This document shows, piece by piece, positions 8,956 through 17,739 of a stretch of 40,340 bases of DNA; position 1 is the first letter of the stretch, and each line of letters opens with the position of its first letter. A model generated the notes under the pieces. It was not told the DNA's origin and searched no databases. It saw nothing but the letters and a program-made list of their open reading frames with translations. The stretch lies in the NCBI RefSeq assembly GCF_000272045.2, contig NZ_AJYZ02000042.1:560222-600561 (forward strand). Reading direction: 5' to 3'. A program made the position numbers and the translations under genes. This DNA comes from Vibrio crassostreae 9ZC13. Its GTDB lineage: Bacteria; Pseudomonadota; Gammaproteobacteria; Enterobacterales; Vibrionaceae.

Positions 8956-9744
8956 TTACAGCTGTTGGTTAACAAAGCTCATCATCTTGTCTACTGACGA
9001 GATAACTTTCGAATTCATTTCGTATACACGCTGAGCTTCAATCATGTTTACCAGCTCTTCGGTTACGTTTACGTTCGATGTTTCTAGCATCGATTGGCGG
9101 ATGTTACCCAGGCCATCAAAGCCCGGTACACCCTCTTGTGGGTCGCCACTCGCGCCAGTTGGCAAGTAAAGGTTTTGACCTACTGGCTCTAGACCACCTG
9201 GGTTTACAAAGTCAGTAATGGTAATTTGACCAACCACGACGTTGTTTTGCTCGCCACGTAGACGAACCGATACTTCACCGTCGTTACCAACCGTTACCGA
9301 GATCGCGTCTTCAGGAATCACAATTTCTGGTTGTAGAGGATAACCTTGGCCCGACGTTACGATCGCGCCTTCACCGTTCAGTGTGAACTGACCATTGCGG
9401 CTGTAACCTGTTTCACCGTCTGGCATTTCAACTTGGAAGAAACCGTCGCCTTCAATCATCATGTCTAGGCTGTTAGATGTCGTTTGTGCGTTACCGTGAG
9501 TGTGCACTTTTTGAGTCGCGACGACCTTAGAACCGGCACCCAGCATCAAACCACTTGGCAGCTCAGTATTCTGAGACGATTGACCACCCGGTTGATTAAT
9601 ATTCTGGTAGAACAGATCTTCAAATACCGCGCGGCTCTTTTTAAAACCAATGGTCGAGGCGTTGGCAAGGTTGTTCGAAATCGTTGAGATATTGGTTTGT
9701 TGGGCGTCTAAACCCGTTTTACTTACCCATAATGCTGGATGCAT
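8956..9744 (-). CDS. flgG: Flagellar distal rod protein FlgG
   Basis: 262 residues, the usual FlgG length. The N-terminus MHPALWVSKTGLDAQQTN and NISTISNNLANASTIGFKKS is the rod motif; the C-terminus has SNVNVTEELVNMIEAQRVYE. It builds the distal rod, secreted without a signal peptide. AAAGGA lies seven bases before the ATG at 9744. It follows flgF by 21 bases. Confidence 0.97.
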   Translation of the reverse strand: MHPALWVSKTGLDAQQTNISTISNNLANASTIGFKKSRAVFEDLFYQNINQPGGQSSQNTELPSGLMLGAGSKVVATQKVHTHGNAQTTSNSLDMMIEGDGFFQVEMPDGETGYSRNGQFTLNGEGAIVTSGQGYPLQPEIVIPEDAISVTVGNDGEVSVRLRGEQNNVVVGQITITDFVNPGGLEPVGQNLYLPTGASGDPQEGVPGFDGLGNIRQSMLETSNVNVTEELVNMIEAQRVYEMNSKVISSVDKMMSFVNQQL

Positions 9745-9765
9745 AGCAATGTCCTTTAAATTCTA

Positions 9766-10515
9766 TTAGCTCATACGAAGCAGTGAATCAGACGACTTGT
9801 CCATTTCCTCTGCTGTGCTCATCATTTTGACCTGCATTTCAAACTGACGTTGTAAGTCAATTAGGCTGGTCATTTCACCTACGGCATTTACGTTACTGCC
9901 TTCGATAGCACCTTTTAGCAACGTTACCGCTGCATCTGCTTCGTATGCCTGATCTGGGTTTTTCGAACGGAATAGACCATTCGTGTCTTTAAACAAACTT
10001 TGGTTGTCTGGACGTACAAGCTTAATACGATCAACCACGGCCAATTCTTCAGCTGGAGCGCCTTGAGGAATCACCGAAATCGTACCGTCTGTACCAATTT
10101 CTACTTTGCTGATTGGGATTGGCAGCGTGATTGGTGCATCGTTTTCACCAAGCACTAAGTGACCGCTTGCGTTGGTTAGTAAACCGTTTTGGTCAACCCT
10201 TAGGTTACCGTTACGTGTTAAACCTTCACGGCCAGTATTGTCCATCACTAAAATCCAACCATCACCTTGAATGGTAACGTCTAGATCTCGGCCAGTAGTA
10301 ACCACACTACCCTGAGCGAAATTATGACCCGGACGCTCTGTCATGCTGAAAACACGAGTAGGCATGCCTTCGCCATACGCTTGCATTGAACGTGCCTGTG
10401 CTAAATCAGCACGGAAACCCGTTGTACTTACGTTGGCAAGGTTGTTTGCACGTAGCTGCAAAGCTTGCATATTTTGCTTAGCGCCACTCATGGCAAGAAA
10501 CAGTGCGCGATCCAT
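9766..10515 (-). CDS. flgF: Flagellar proximal rod protein FlgF
   Basis: 249 residues. The ATG at 10515 (MDRALFLAMSGAKQNMQ) is chosen over an in-frame start at 10560 because GGAG sits nine bases upstream and because the longer form would begin inside the sigma-54 promoter at 10553-10568. The rod motif LQLRANNLANVSTTGFRADL and the C-terminal NVNAVGEMTSLIDLQRQFEM are typical. It is the first gene of flgFGHIJ, which has its own promoter and is cut off from flgBCDE by a strong hairpin. Confidence 0.95.
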   Translation of the reverse strand: MDRALFLAMSGAKQNMQALQLRANNLANVSTTGFRADLAQARSMQAYGEGMPTRVFSMTERPGHNFAQGSVVTTGRDLDVTIQGDGWILVMDNTGREGLTRNGNLRVDQNGLLTNASGHLVLGENDAPITLPIPISKVEIGTDGTISVIPQGAPAEELAVVDRIKLVRPDNQSLFKDTNGLFRSKNPDQAYEADAAVTLLKGAIEGSNVNAVGEMTSLIDLQRQFEMQVKMMSTAEEMDKSSDSLLRMS

Positions 10516-10552
10516 AATTTTGCTCCAAAAATCATCTTCTGGGGCTAATAAA

Positions 10553-10568
10553 GCAAACACTGTGCCAA
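10553..10568 (-). promoter_or_regulatory. Sigma-54 promoter of flgFGHIJ
   Basis: On the minus strand TTGGCAC (10568-10562), five bases, TTGC (10556-10553): a perfect core with correct spacing. The predicted start near 10541 leaves a leader of only about 26 bases before flgF. Confidence 0.9.
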
Positions 10569-10707
10569 TATTTTTAACTGTTATTTATCAATATTTTAAA
10601 TAGAAAACGAACGAAGATGGGTGATCGTCAAAGGATCATTGAGGAATAATTGTTGCCAGAGGCATTACCGGGCGGCAATAGGGGCGGCAAATAAGAAGAC
10701 AAACAAC

Positions 10708-10740
10708 AATACCCAATTCAATAACATTGAATTGGGTATT
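10708..10740 (-). terminator. Strong hairpin after flgE (probable terminator of flgBCDE)
   Basis: AATACCCAATTCAAT (10708-10722) and its exact inverted copy (10726-10740) form a 15-bp stem with a three-base loop, starting 27 bases after the flgE stop. On the minus strand it is followed by a T/G-rich tail (TTGTTTGTCTT-like) rather than a pure T run. Confidence 0.75.
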
Positions 10741-10767
10741 CGCAGATGATTCAAACGCTCGAAACGA

Positions 10768-12072
10768 TTAACGAATCTGAAGAATATTCTGTTGTAGCTG
10801 GTTGTGTACTTCTAGAGAACGCGAGTTCGCTTGGAAGTTACGTTGAGCAGAAATCAAATCAACCAGTTCTTGAGTCATATCGATGTTCGACTGCTCTAGC
10901 GAGCCGTTGTTGATGCTACCAAATGAACCTTTGTTCGATTCACCCCAGATCTTGTCACCAGAGTCGTTGGTAGAATCCCATTGAGTACCGCCTTTCTTAT
11001 CCAGACCTTGCTCATTTGGTACACGAACCAAGCCTACACGGCCAAGCATCACGTTTTCACCATTTGAATAAGTACCTAGAACACTGCCGTACTCATCGAA
11101 ATCGATTTTTGTTAAGAAACCTGTTGTCGCGCCATCTTCATCAAACTTAGTCAATTCAAACGGAGCGGCAAACTGAGTTGAAGAATCTAAACCAAACTTA
11201 AGCACTTGAGTTGGATCAGCACCGTTCAAGTCAATAGGGTTCGCACCAGCACCCAGTGGTTCCGAGTTAATCGGCTGACCATTGTTTAGGCTTGCTAACG
11301 TACCGTCATTGTTGAACTTCATTGTGTGACCAACATGACCTTGTGCATTCGTCGCATCACCACCAGTAATGTTGACCGGCTTTTCACCGTTCTCATCTGA
11401 CATGGTGTAGTACGTTTGCCAAGTGTTTGGTTGAGTCTGATCTTTGAGGTAGTAAGTCGTTAACTTGTAAGACTGACCCATAGAATCGTATACCGTCGAA
11501 GACGTTGCACGGTTATAAGTATCAGCATCTTTGAAGTTAAATGCAGCCGGGTCTTTAAGATCACCGTTTGCAGGAAGGTTAACCCCTACTTCAATGTTTT
11601 CTGTCTGTTTTGGTTTACCAAACTCAGCAGGAATGTCGAGAGGCTTTGGCGCATAAGAAAGAACTTCCCCCGAGTTTGGATCAACATCGTAACCTAAAAG
11701 AAACTCATCATTAGCGGTAACCATGTAGTTGTCTTTGTTTAGGTGAAATGCACCATTACGCGTTAATTCGTTAATCTCTGGCACCATGCGGTCTTTAGAT
11801 ACTGCAAAGAAACCTGTACCACTTACACGTAAGTCCATTGGGTTGTTCGTATAAATACTTGAACCTTCGTGGAACTGTTGCGCCACTTGGCTAGCTTGCG
11901 CACCGCCACCTGCCGTCGTTTTTGCGTTAGTGAACAACGAGCTTGAGTAAACATCACCAAACTCGGCACGAGACTCTTTAAAGCCAAATGTGTTCGCGTT
12001 CGCAATGTTGTTACTGGTTGTATTCAGGTCTAATTGTGCAGCGGATAGGCCGCTTAAAGCTACATATGACAT
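10768..12072 (-). CDS. flgE: Flagellar hook protein FlgE
   Basis: 434 residues, normal for the hook subunit. The N-terminus MSYVALSGLSAAQLDLNTTS and NNIANANTFGFKESRAEF is the axial motif. The C-terminus has NGSLEQSNIDMTQELVDLIS and QRNFQANSRSLEV. The central part (about 140-360) is the variable surface domain. Last gene of flgBCDE. An AGGAG site precedes the ATG at 12072. Confidence 0.97.
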   Translation of the reverse strand: MSYVALSGLSAAQLDLNTTSNNIANANTFGFKESRAEFGDVYSSSLFTNAKTTAGGGAQASQVAQQFHEGSSIYTNNPMDLRVSGTGFFAVSKDRMVPEINELTRNGAFHLNKDNYMVTANDEFLLGYDVDPNSGEVLSYAPKPLDIPAEFGKPKQTENIEVGVNLPANGDLKDPAAFNFKDADTYNRATSSTVYDSMGQSYKLTTYYLKDQTQPNTWQTYYTMSDENGEKPVNITGGDATNAQGHVGHTMKFNNDGTLASLNNGQPINSEPLGAGANPIDLNGADPTQVLKFGLDSSTQFAAPFELTKFDEDGATTGFLTKIDFDEYGSVLGTYSNGENVMLGRVGLVRVPNEQGLDKKGGTQWDSTNDSGDKIWGESNKGSFGSINNGSLEQSNIDMTQELVDLISAQRNFQANSRSLEVHNQLQQNILQIR

Positions 12073-12121
12073 TCCATTATTCTCCTAATCTATCTAGCTA
12101 GCATAGTCACTCAATAAAGAG

Positions 12122-12835
12122 CTACGCTTTACCAACTTCTAGTACTTCAGCAAGTCGTACTGGCGATGTGAAACCAGCCAGATTGAGTAGTACGTTGCCA
12201 TCGCCCTTACCAAGAAGCACACTGTTCACGTTCGCATAACTGGAAACTTGGAACTCTGTGTTCTCGCCATCCAGCAAACCCGACGCTTTCACGTTGTATT
12301 TACCGGCCGGCAATGGGTTACCGTCTTCGTCTTTTCCGTCCCATTCAACACGTGTATCACCAGATGGTTTAGAGCCGATATCAAATGTGCGAACCAATTG
12401 GCCAACTTCGTTCTCAACACGGACCATTACATTGTCCATTGCCTGAGGAAGCTTAACCATTGCCGCCATACCGCCATCACCGGGTTTTACACCTGCCGCA
12501 CCAGGAACCAATACATCACGCCCAACTAAAGAGGAGGCCTGAAGAGCTTGGTTAGAGGTCATTGATGAATTCAAGCTTTCAAACTGTGTATTCATTTTGC
12601 CAATGCCATCTACGGTCGCAAATGAAGCCATTTGCGCAATCATCTGGTCATTGCTAACCGGCTTGAAAGGGTCTTGTTGTGCTAGTTGCTTAGTCAACAA
12701 AGATAAGAAGTCTTCTTGTTTAAGATCCTGCTTACCTGTTGTTTCGTCGGGCTTTTTAGCGCCATCTTGAAGACTCTTCAGCTGGTCAACATAGGACAAG
12801 CCGCTTTGACCAACATTGTTGTTGATTCCAGCCAT
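12122..12835 (-). CDS. flgD: Flagellar hook-capping scaffold FlgD
   Basis: 237 residues. The N-terminal QEDFLSLLTKQLAQQDPFKP and NDQMIAQMASFATVDGI blocks (about 41-80) define FlgD; the C-terminal half (about 105-225) carries the FlgD Ig-like region with WDGKDEDGNPLPAGKYNV. It caps the growing hook and does not stay in the finished flagellum. AAGGAGG is found before the ATG at 12835. It follows flgC by 17 bases. Confidence 0.97.
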   Translation of the reverse strand: MAGINNNVGQSGLSYVDQLKSLQDGAKKPDETTGKQDLKQEDFLSLLTKQLAQQDPFKPVSNDQMIAQMASFATVDGIGKMNTQFESLNSSMTSNQALQASSLVGRDVLVPGAAGVKPGDGGMAAMVKLPQAMDNVMVRVENEVGQLVRTFDIGSKPSGDTRVEWDGKDEDGNPLPAGKYNVKASGLLDGENTEFQVSSYANVNSVLLGKGDGNVLLNLAGFTSPVRLAEVLEVGKA

Positions 12836-12852
12836 GTGCTACCTCCTTATCC

Positions 12853-13266
12853 TTATTGACCCATCTGCAGCGTACGCAGCAGCATTTGTTTACTCGAGTC
12901 AGCAACCTGTACGTTTGTTTGGTACGCACGTGATGCCGAAATCATGTTTGCCATTTCTTCCATAACGTTGACATTAGGCTTGTAGATATAGCCTTCGTTG
13001 TTCGCTAATGGGTGATCCGGGTTGTACTCCGCGCTTAGCGGCTTATCGCTTTCCACAATACCTAATACTTTCACAGGCACAGTGTGACCACTGTTGCGTG
13101 CTTTATTTAACTCAGCGCCGAACACTGCGTGACGAGCCTTGTAAGTTTCTTCAGCAGAACTACTTACACTGTCCGCGTTCGCAAGGTTGCTCGAGGTCGT
13201 ATTTAGACGAACAGATTCAGCACTCATCGCAGAACCAGTCACATTGAATACATTGAATAAACTCAT
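12853..13266 (-). CDS. flgC: Flagellar proximal rod protein FlgC
   Basis: 137 residues, full length. The N-terminus MSLFNVFNVTGSAMSAESVR with TSSNLANADS, and the C-terminus NVNVMEEMANMISASRAYQT, are diagnostic of FlgC. It starts four bases after the flgB stop, so translation is probably coupled. Confidence 0.97.
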   Translation of the reverse strand: MSLFNVFNVTGSAMSAESVRLNTTSSNLANADSVSSSAEETYKARHAVFGAELNKARNSGHTVPVKVLGIVESDKPLSAEYNPDHPLANNEGYIYKPNVNVMEEMANMISASRAYQTNVQVADSSKQMLLRTLQMGQ

Positions 13267-13270
13267 CTAA

Positions 13271-13666
13271 TTATTCCCCTTTAATCGCTTTAGTTAAATT
13301 CTTGAACTTACTTCCTAAGAAGTCGAGAGAGGCTTGATGCCTAATTTGGTTTTGCATGAAAAGGTTTCTTTCCAAATCCAAATCAACCGTGTTGCCATCT
13401 CCTGTATCAGGTTGGGTAGGAATGCGATACTTCGTTTCCCCGTTCACCGTTGTTGAGGCAGAAATGTGCCGACCATCTGTACGGCTAAGACCAATGCTTG
13501 CCCCAGAACTTGCCGCTTGCAGTGATTTCTTAAAGTCTAATCCCTTTGCTTTATACCCAGGCGTGTTTGCTTGCGCGATATTGGTGGAAAGCACCTCAGC
13601 GTTACGCTCACGTACACCAACTGTGTGCTGGTGAATGCCCAAAGCATTGTCAAAAGAAATAGCCAT
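13271..13666 (-). CDS. flgB: Flagellar proximal rod protein FlgB
   Basis: 131 residues. MAISFDNALGIHQHTVGVRE and STNIAQANTPGYKAKGLDF are the FlgB N-terminal signature; the C-terminal segment ending KFKNLTKAIKGE is a rod helix. First gene of flgBCDE, with a sigma-54 site about 50 bases upstream. Confidence 0.96.
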   Translation of the reverse strand: MAISFDNALGIHQHTVGVRERNAEVLSTNIAQANTPGYKAKGLDFKKSLQAASSGASIGLSRTDGRHISASTTVNGETKYRIPTQPDTGDGNTVDLDLERNLFMQNQIRHQASLDFLGSKFKNLTKAIKGE

Positions 13667-13708
13667 GTAAACCTCAACTCAAGAACTGACTGTTATGAAA
13701 TAACCAAA

Positions 13709-13724
13709 GCAATATATATACCAA
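13709..13724 (-). promoter_or_regulatory. Sigma-54 promoter of flgBCDE
   Basis: On the minus strand TTGGTAT (13724-13718), five bases, TTGC (13712-13709). The spacing is right and both GG and GC are intact; two positions of the -24 box differ from consensus. The transcript start is expected near 13697. Confidence 0.82.
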
Positions 13725-13854
13725 CTTTTGAAACAAGGCGGTCTATCAATGCTTTTACAGGTTACTCGTGGGTAAACTTGCAATAAACAAGCCAAAAAAT
13801 AGAGTAAATTGGAATGTCACTCTGACTTAAAGATATAGCTTAAGCAGGAAAAAG

Positions 13855-13879
13855 AAAACCCAGCACTTGGCTGGGTTTT
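13855..13879. terminator. Intrinsic terminator after cheR
   Basis: AAAACCCAGC (13855-13864) and GCTGGGTTTT (13870-13879) form a perfect 10-bp stem with a five-base loop and T residues on either strand. It lies 43 bases past the cheR stop, ending the cheV-cheR transcript before the flgB promoter. Confidence 0.9.
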
Positions 13880-13921
13880 AAATTTAGACGGTAACCTTAC
13901 ACCTAATATCGGTGCCGCTCG

Positions 13922-14749
13922 TTACTTTAATTTGTAGATGATGCCTGGATTACAGCGAACCATTTCAAAACGATCGGTTAAGCCTGTTAACGATTCAGAC
14001 GCGCCCAATAGTAAGTACCCACCAGGGTTCAGGCTATTTGCCATCTGGTTAAGTACCTTTGACTTCATATCAGGCGAGAAGTAAATCAGCACGTTACGAC
14101 AGAAAATAATGTCGAACTTGCCTAACAATGCATAGCTGTCCATCAGGTTCTGAGGGCGGAAGTTCACCATGCGCTTGACGTTATCTTTCACTTTCATACG
14201 GCCATCGCCCGCATCTTCAAAGAAAGTACGACGGCGCTCTGGAGAAAGTCCACGTCCCAATGCAAGGTTGTCGTAAGCGCCAGTGCGGCACATATCCAAC
14301 ATACTTGCTGAGATGTCAGTTGCGGTAATCGATACATTTGGCAGCATACCTGGCTTACGAGCTTGAGTTTCAAGAATCGTCATTGCCATTGAGTATGCTT
14401 CTTGGCCTGAAGAGCTTGCCGCAGACCAAATCTTAATAGGACGTTTATTTGCCGCTATTTCCGGTAGAAGCTTATCCGCAAGCACAGCAAACGGGTAAGT
14501 ATCACGGAACCAAAGTGTCTCGTTCGTCGTCATGGCATCGACAGCAGCCACACGCAGCTCACGGTTTCGACCTGTTACTACATCTCTCAACAAATCAGAC
14601 AAAGAAGCTAACTTAAACTTCGTTACTAATGGGCTTAGACGACTGCGCACTAAATACTGCTTGCTGTCACCTAATACAATGCCACATTGAGATTCTAAGA
14701 AACGGCTGAAATCGCGATACTCTTGATCACTTATTGTTATAGCAGTCAT
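13922..14749 (-). CDS. cheR: Chemotaxis protein methyltransferase CheR
   Basis: 275 residues. It methylates glutamates on chemoreceptors with S-adenosylmethionine. An N-terminal helical domain (about 1-75) is followed by a Rossmann methyltransferase domain with DAMTTNETLWFRD (about 67-79), the SAM-binding region IWSAASSSGQEAYSMAM, and CRNVLIYF. It starts 11 bases after cheV, so the two form one operon. Confidence 0.96.
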   Translation of the reverse strand: MTAITISDQEYRDFSRFLESQCGIVLGDSKQYLVRSRLSPLVTKFKLASLSDLLRDVVTGRNRELRVAAVDAMTTNETLWFRDTYPFAVLADKLLPEIAANKRPIKIWSAASSSGQEAYSMAMTILETQARKPGMLPNVSITATDISASMLDMCRTGAYDNLALGRGLSPERRRTFFEDAGDGRMKVKDNVKRMVNFRPQNLMDSYALLGKFDIIFCRNVLIYFSPDMKSKVLNQMANSLNPGGYLLLGASESLTGLTDRFEMVRCNPGIIYKLK

Positions 14750-14760
14750 TAATGTCTCTT

Positions 14761-15687
14761 TTAGTTAGTTAACGCAGCTTTTACAGCTGCACCAAGCTCA
14801 TCTGGGTTGAATTTAGCGATGAAGGAGTTAGCTCCAACACGCTCAACCATGGCTTGGTTAAATACACCACTCAACGATGAGTGTAAAATTACGTATAAAT
14901 CTTTAAGTTCGGCGTGACGACGAATCTCAGCAGTCAGCGTGTATCCATCCATTTCTGGCATTTCGATATCAGAAATCACCAATGAAATCTGATCGTAAAT
15001 ACTGCCTTCTGATGACATCTGTATCAGCTTCTCGTAGGCTTCTTTACCATCCTTCACCGAGATAACTTCAAAACCAATCGACTCAATAGCACGTTGAACC
15101 TGCTTACGAGCAACGGTCGAGTCATCAGCAATCAAGATGCGGCGAACCAGTTCTTTCTCTTGTTCTACTTTCGCAATATCTTCAGCAATCTTGCTGTCCA
15201 TTGTTTCATCAACAGGAGAAATTTCTGCAAGGATCTTCTCAACATCAAGAATTTCTACCAATTCATTATCAATGTTGGTTACCGCTGTCAGGTAGTTAGC
15301 TCTACCTGCGCCATCTGGCGGCGGAAGAATCGATTCCCAGTGCATGTTAATAATGCGCTCAACTGAACTTACCAAGAAACCTTGAATGGTTCGGTTAAAC
15401 TCAGAGATAACCACAAAACACTTTTCAACATCCGTTGTAGGACGGCCACCAATCGCTAAGCTCAAGTCGATCACAGAGATCGTTTGGCCACGAATGTGTG
15501 CTACACCTTTAACCAGTGGGTTCAAGTTTGGCATCTTTGTCAGCTTAGGGCATTGCAGCACTTCTTTTACTTTAAAGACATTAATGCCGTAACGCTGACG
15601 CCCCATTAGGCGAAAGGTTAGTAATTCTAATCGGTTTTGACCGACGAGTTGCGTACGCTGATTCACCGAATCAAGAATACCCGTCAT
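14761..15687 (-). CDS. cheV: Chemotaxis coupling/response-regulator protein CheV
   Basis: 308 residues. A CheW-like domain (about 15-160) is joined to a response-regulator receiver domain (about 183-305). Receiver residues are intact: acidic pair D188-D189, phosphoacceptor D240 in SDIEMPEMDGYT, S270 and K292. It links receptors to CheA and is tuned by phosphorylation. GGAG precedes the ATG at 15687. It diverges from flgA across 77 bases. Confidence 0.96.
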   Translation of the reverse strand: MTGILDSVNQRTQLVGQNRLELLTFRLMGRQRYGINVFKVKEVLQCPKLTKMPNLNPLVKGVAHIRGQTISVIDLSLAIGGRPTTDVEKCFVVISEFNRTIQGFLVSSVERIINMHWESILPPPDGAGRANYLTAVTNIDNELVEILDVEKILAEISPVDETMDSKIAEDIAKVEQEKELVRRILIADDSTVARKQVQRAIESIGFEVISVKDGKEAYEKLIQMSSEGSIYDQISLVISDIEMPEMDGYTLTAEIRRHAELKDLYVILHSSLSGVFNQAMVERVGANSFIAKFNPDELGAAVKAALTN

Positions 15688-15764
15688 GAGCTCATCTCCA
15701 TATCAAACTTTTTTGTATAAAAAGTGTTAGTCTACTGCAGGCTACGAACCACCAGAGAAACGGA

Positions 15765-16511
15765 ATGACGTATTATAAAACAAATTTGCCACCTCTTTCC
15801 ATAGCAATGTGTAGAGCTACTTTTAAAACTGTCGCTAAGTTTATCGGCATTTTATCAATATTGTTTAGTTTTTTTGTACAAGCTGCGACCCCAGAACAAA
15901 TTGAGATGATTCAGTCTGCAGCGGAGCAACATATCCTTGATACAGTTGAGCAGCCACAAGGTGGCGAACTCTTTGTTAATTCAGCAAATGTTGACTCAAG
16001 AATCAAAGCGACAGACTGCCCAGTGCCTTTAGAGACCAGCGCTTCAACGACCACCAATACCCGCAGCAGTATTACGGTTTTAGTGCAATGTGTTCCTGAT
16101 GAGTGGCGAGTTTATGTACCGGTGCGCCTTTCGATGTCGGTGCCTCTTGTCACCACCACTCGCTCACTCGCGAGAGGCGAAATCGTCGGTCAATACGATG
16201 TCACCACCGCTATGATTTCTCTTAACAAGTTTCGTCGCCAAGGTTTCACAGCTCCACATCAGGTCATCGGCGCTAAGGTAAAAAAGAACCTAAGACCGGG
16301 CGATGTTGTAGAAAGAGGTGATATCTGTGTCGTGTGCCGAAACGAGAAGGTTATCATACAGGCAGTAAAAGGTGGCATGACCATTACCACCAAAGGAACT
16401 GCGCTTACCGATGGCTCTATGGGTGATCAAGTAAGAGTGAAAAATGATAAATCACAGCGTATAATTGAAGGGATTGTTACCAGCATGTCTGAAGTCACGG
16501 TTTACTTTTAA
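15765..16511 (+). CDS. flgA: Flagellar P-ring assembly chaperone FlgA
   Basis: 248 residues from the first ATG. A hydrophobic stretch (about residues 19-41, ending VQAATPEQIE) is a Sec signal peptide. The C-terminal half carries the SAF/FlgA region with RSLARGEIVGQYDV, the GAKVKKNLRPGDVV block, and a C-terminal beta segment. It is a periplasmic chaperone for FlgI. The start is uncertain: a second ATG at 15807 (MCRATFK) would give a shorter, more usual signal peptide, and neither has a strong ribosome site. Confidence 0.93.
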   Translation: MTYYKTNLPPLSIAMCRATFKTVAKFIGILSILFSFFVQAATPEQIEMIQSAAEQHILDTVEQPQGGELFVNSANVDSRIKATDCPVPLETSASTTTNTRSSITVLVQCVPDEWRVYVPVRLSMSVPLVTTTRSLARGEIVGQYDVTTAMISLNKFRRQGFTAPHQVIGAKVKKNLRPGDVVERGDICVVCRNEKVIIQAVKGGMTITTKGTALTDGSMGDQVRVKNDKSQRIIEGIVTSMSEVTVYF

Positions 16512-16621
16512 CTCTTTACTTCTAAATTGACGGTATCGTTAGCGATTTCACCCTCAACTCTAACGCCAAATATAACGGCTGCGGTGTTTTGTCCCTTTTC
16601 GACTATTGAGCTAAAAATTGC

Positions 16622-16648
16622 TAAAGTATTCGAACCCTTGGTCGATAT
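16622..16648 (+). promoter_or_regulatory. Sigma-28 (FliA) promoter of flgMN
   Basis: TAAA (16622-16625), 15 bases, GTCGATAT (16641-16648): close to the TAAA-N15-GCCGATAA pattern. The start should be near 16655, 35 bases before flgM. Since FlgM inhibits sigma-28, this would be a feedback loop. Confidence 0.75.
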
Positions 16649-16689
16649 TGACTGTACAGGTTCCCATTTTTGAAGAAAAAGGCTTAACT

Positions 16690-17007
16690 ATGGCAGGCAT
16701 TGATAATATTCGTTCAGGGCAAACCCTAACGACCACTAACCGATCAGCAGTACGCTCTGATTCTAGTTCTGAGGCATCACGCTCTGATGTATCAACTAAA
16801 TCACCAGCAAGCAAAGATGCGGTTTCACTGAGCCAACAAGGCAAAGCGATTGGTCAGCTCCACCAAGATATGGCAGCACAGCCAAGCTTTGATTCTGTGA
16901 AAGTAGCAGCGATCAAAGAAGCAATTGCGAATGGTTCATACACTGTCGATCCAGAGAAACTGGCTGACAACATGATCAAGTTCGAAGATGAATTAAAAGG
17001 CCTTTAA
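16690..17007 (+). CDS. flgM: Anti-sigma-28 factor FlgM
   Basis: 105 residues. The ATG at 16690 (MAGIDNIRSG) is chosen because AAGG lies upstream and because the longer frame from 16618 would begin at the promoter itself. The first half is polar and low-complexity (disordered); the second half (about 55-105), with VKVAAIKEAIANGSYTVDPE and LADNMIKFEDEL, is the sigma-28-binding region. It holds FliA inactive until it is exported through the finished hook. It precedes flgN by 66 bases. Confidence 0.95.
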   Translation: MAGIDNIRSGQTLTTTNRSAVRSDSSSEASRSDVSTKSPASKDAVSLSQQGKAIGQLHQDMAAQPSFDSVKVAAIKEAIANGSYTVDPEKLADNMIKFEDELKGL

Positions 17008-17073
17008 GAAAACACTAACTTTTCATTGAAGTTATTGTCTTAAAGTACACGAGGTTATGAATAGGTTTACGTT

Positions 17074-17499
17074 ATGGCGGCACTAGCAGATTTAGTTAAT
17101 TTTCAACTTCAAAATGCCAAAGCCTTATCTGAATTACTAAGTTCAGAGAAAACCGCTATTACGAGCCGACAATCAAACGATATTGAGCGAATCGCCAAAG
17201 AAAAAGTGGTCCTAGTTGAACAACTAAGATCAACCGATCAGCGAATCGCAGCCCATACCAATATCTCAGAACTGACCGAGAACCCTGAACTTGCTCAGTT
17301 AGTCACTAAGATCCAGTCCATAGTGCACGATTGCCAGCAAGCGAACCTTGTGAATGGCGAAGCCTTAAATCGAGCGCACCTTAGCTTCAAAAAACTCAGC
17401 AATATGATGCAACAAAGTCACGGAAAAATTGGCATGACCTACAATGCCGGTGGTCAAACGCATACTATCTCTACGCTGGGAACCAACGTAAAAGCCTAG
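17074..17499 (+). CDS. flgN: Flagellar export chaperone FlgN
   Basis: 141 residues, almost wholly helical, typical of FlgN, the cytoplasmic chaperone for FlgK and FlgL. MAALADLVNFQLQNAKALSE begins a long amphipathic helix. It has little motif content; the call rests on size, helicity and position directly after flgM. The operon ends at the terminator at 17621. Confidence 0.9.
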   Translation: MAALADLVNFQLQNAKALSELLSSEKTAITSRQSNDIERIAKEKVVLVEQLRSTDQRIAAHTNISELTENPELAQLVTKIQSIVHDCQQANLVNGEALNRAHLSFKKLSNMMQQSHGKIGMTYNAGGQTHTISTLGTNVKA

Positions 17500-17620
17500 T
17501 TAAGTTAACTCTTCAACAACACTCCTACTTAAGTCTGTATCTCAGGCTATTTTTGTCGTTGTTCTTTATCAAAATTTCTAATCAGCCTTTGAACACCCTG
17601 ACAAAATCGATAAACAAAAA

Positions 17621-17648
17621 AGCGGCAAGTATTTTCATACTTGCCGCT
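17621..17648. terminator. Bidirectional terminator between flgN and flgP
   Basis: AGCGGCAAGTA (17621-17631) and TACTTGCCGCT (17638-17648) form a perfect 11-bp stem with a six-base loop, A-run before and T-run after. It separates two converging operons. Confidence 0.93.
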
Positions 17649-17739
17649 TTTACATCCATATTAGTTATTGGTTGCCGATATGCCATCTGGAAAGCGAGTA
17701 GCAACCAATATCACTGAATATTCAATTCGAACACCGAAA

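Noticed and set aside
10516..10560. Longer FlgF N-terminus
   Set aside because: It would start inside the sigma-54 promoter and add 15 residues absent from rod proteins.
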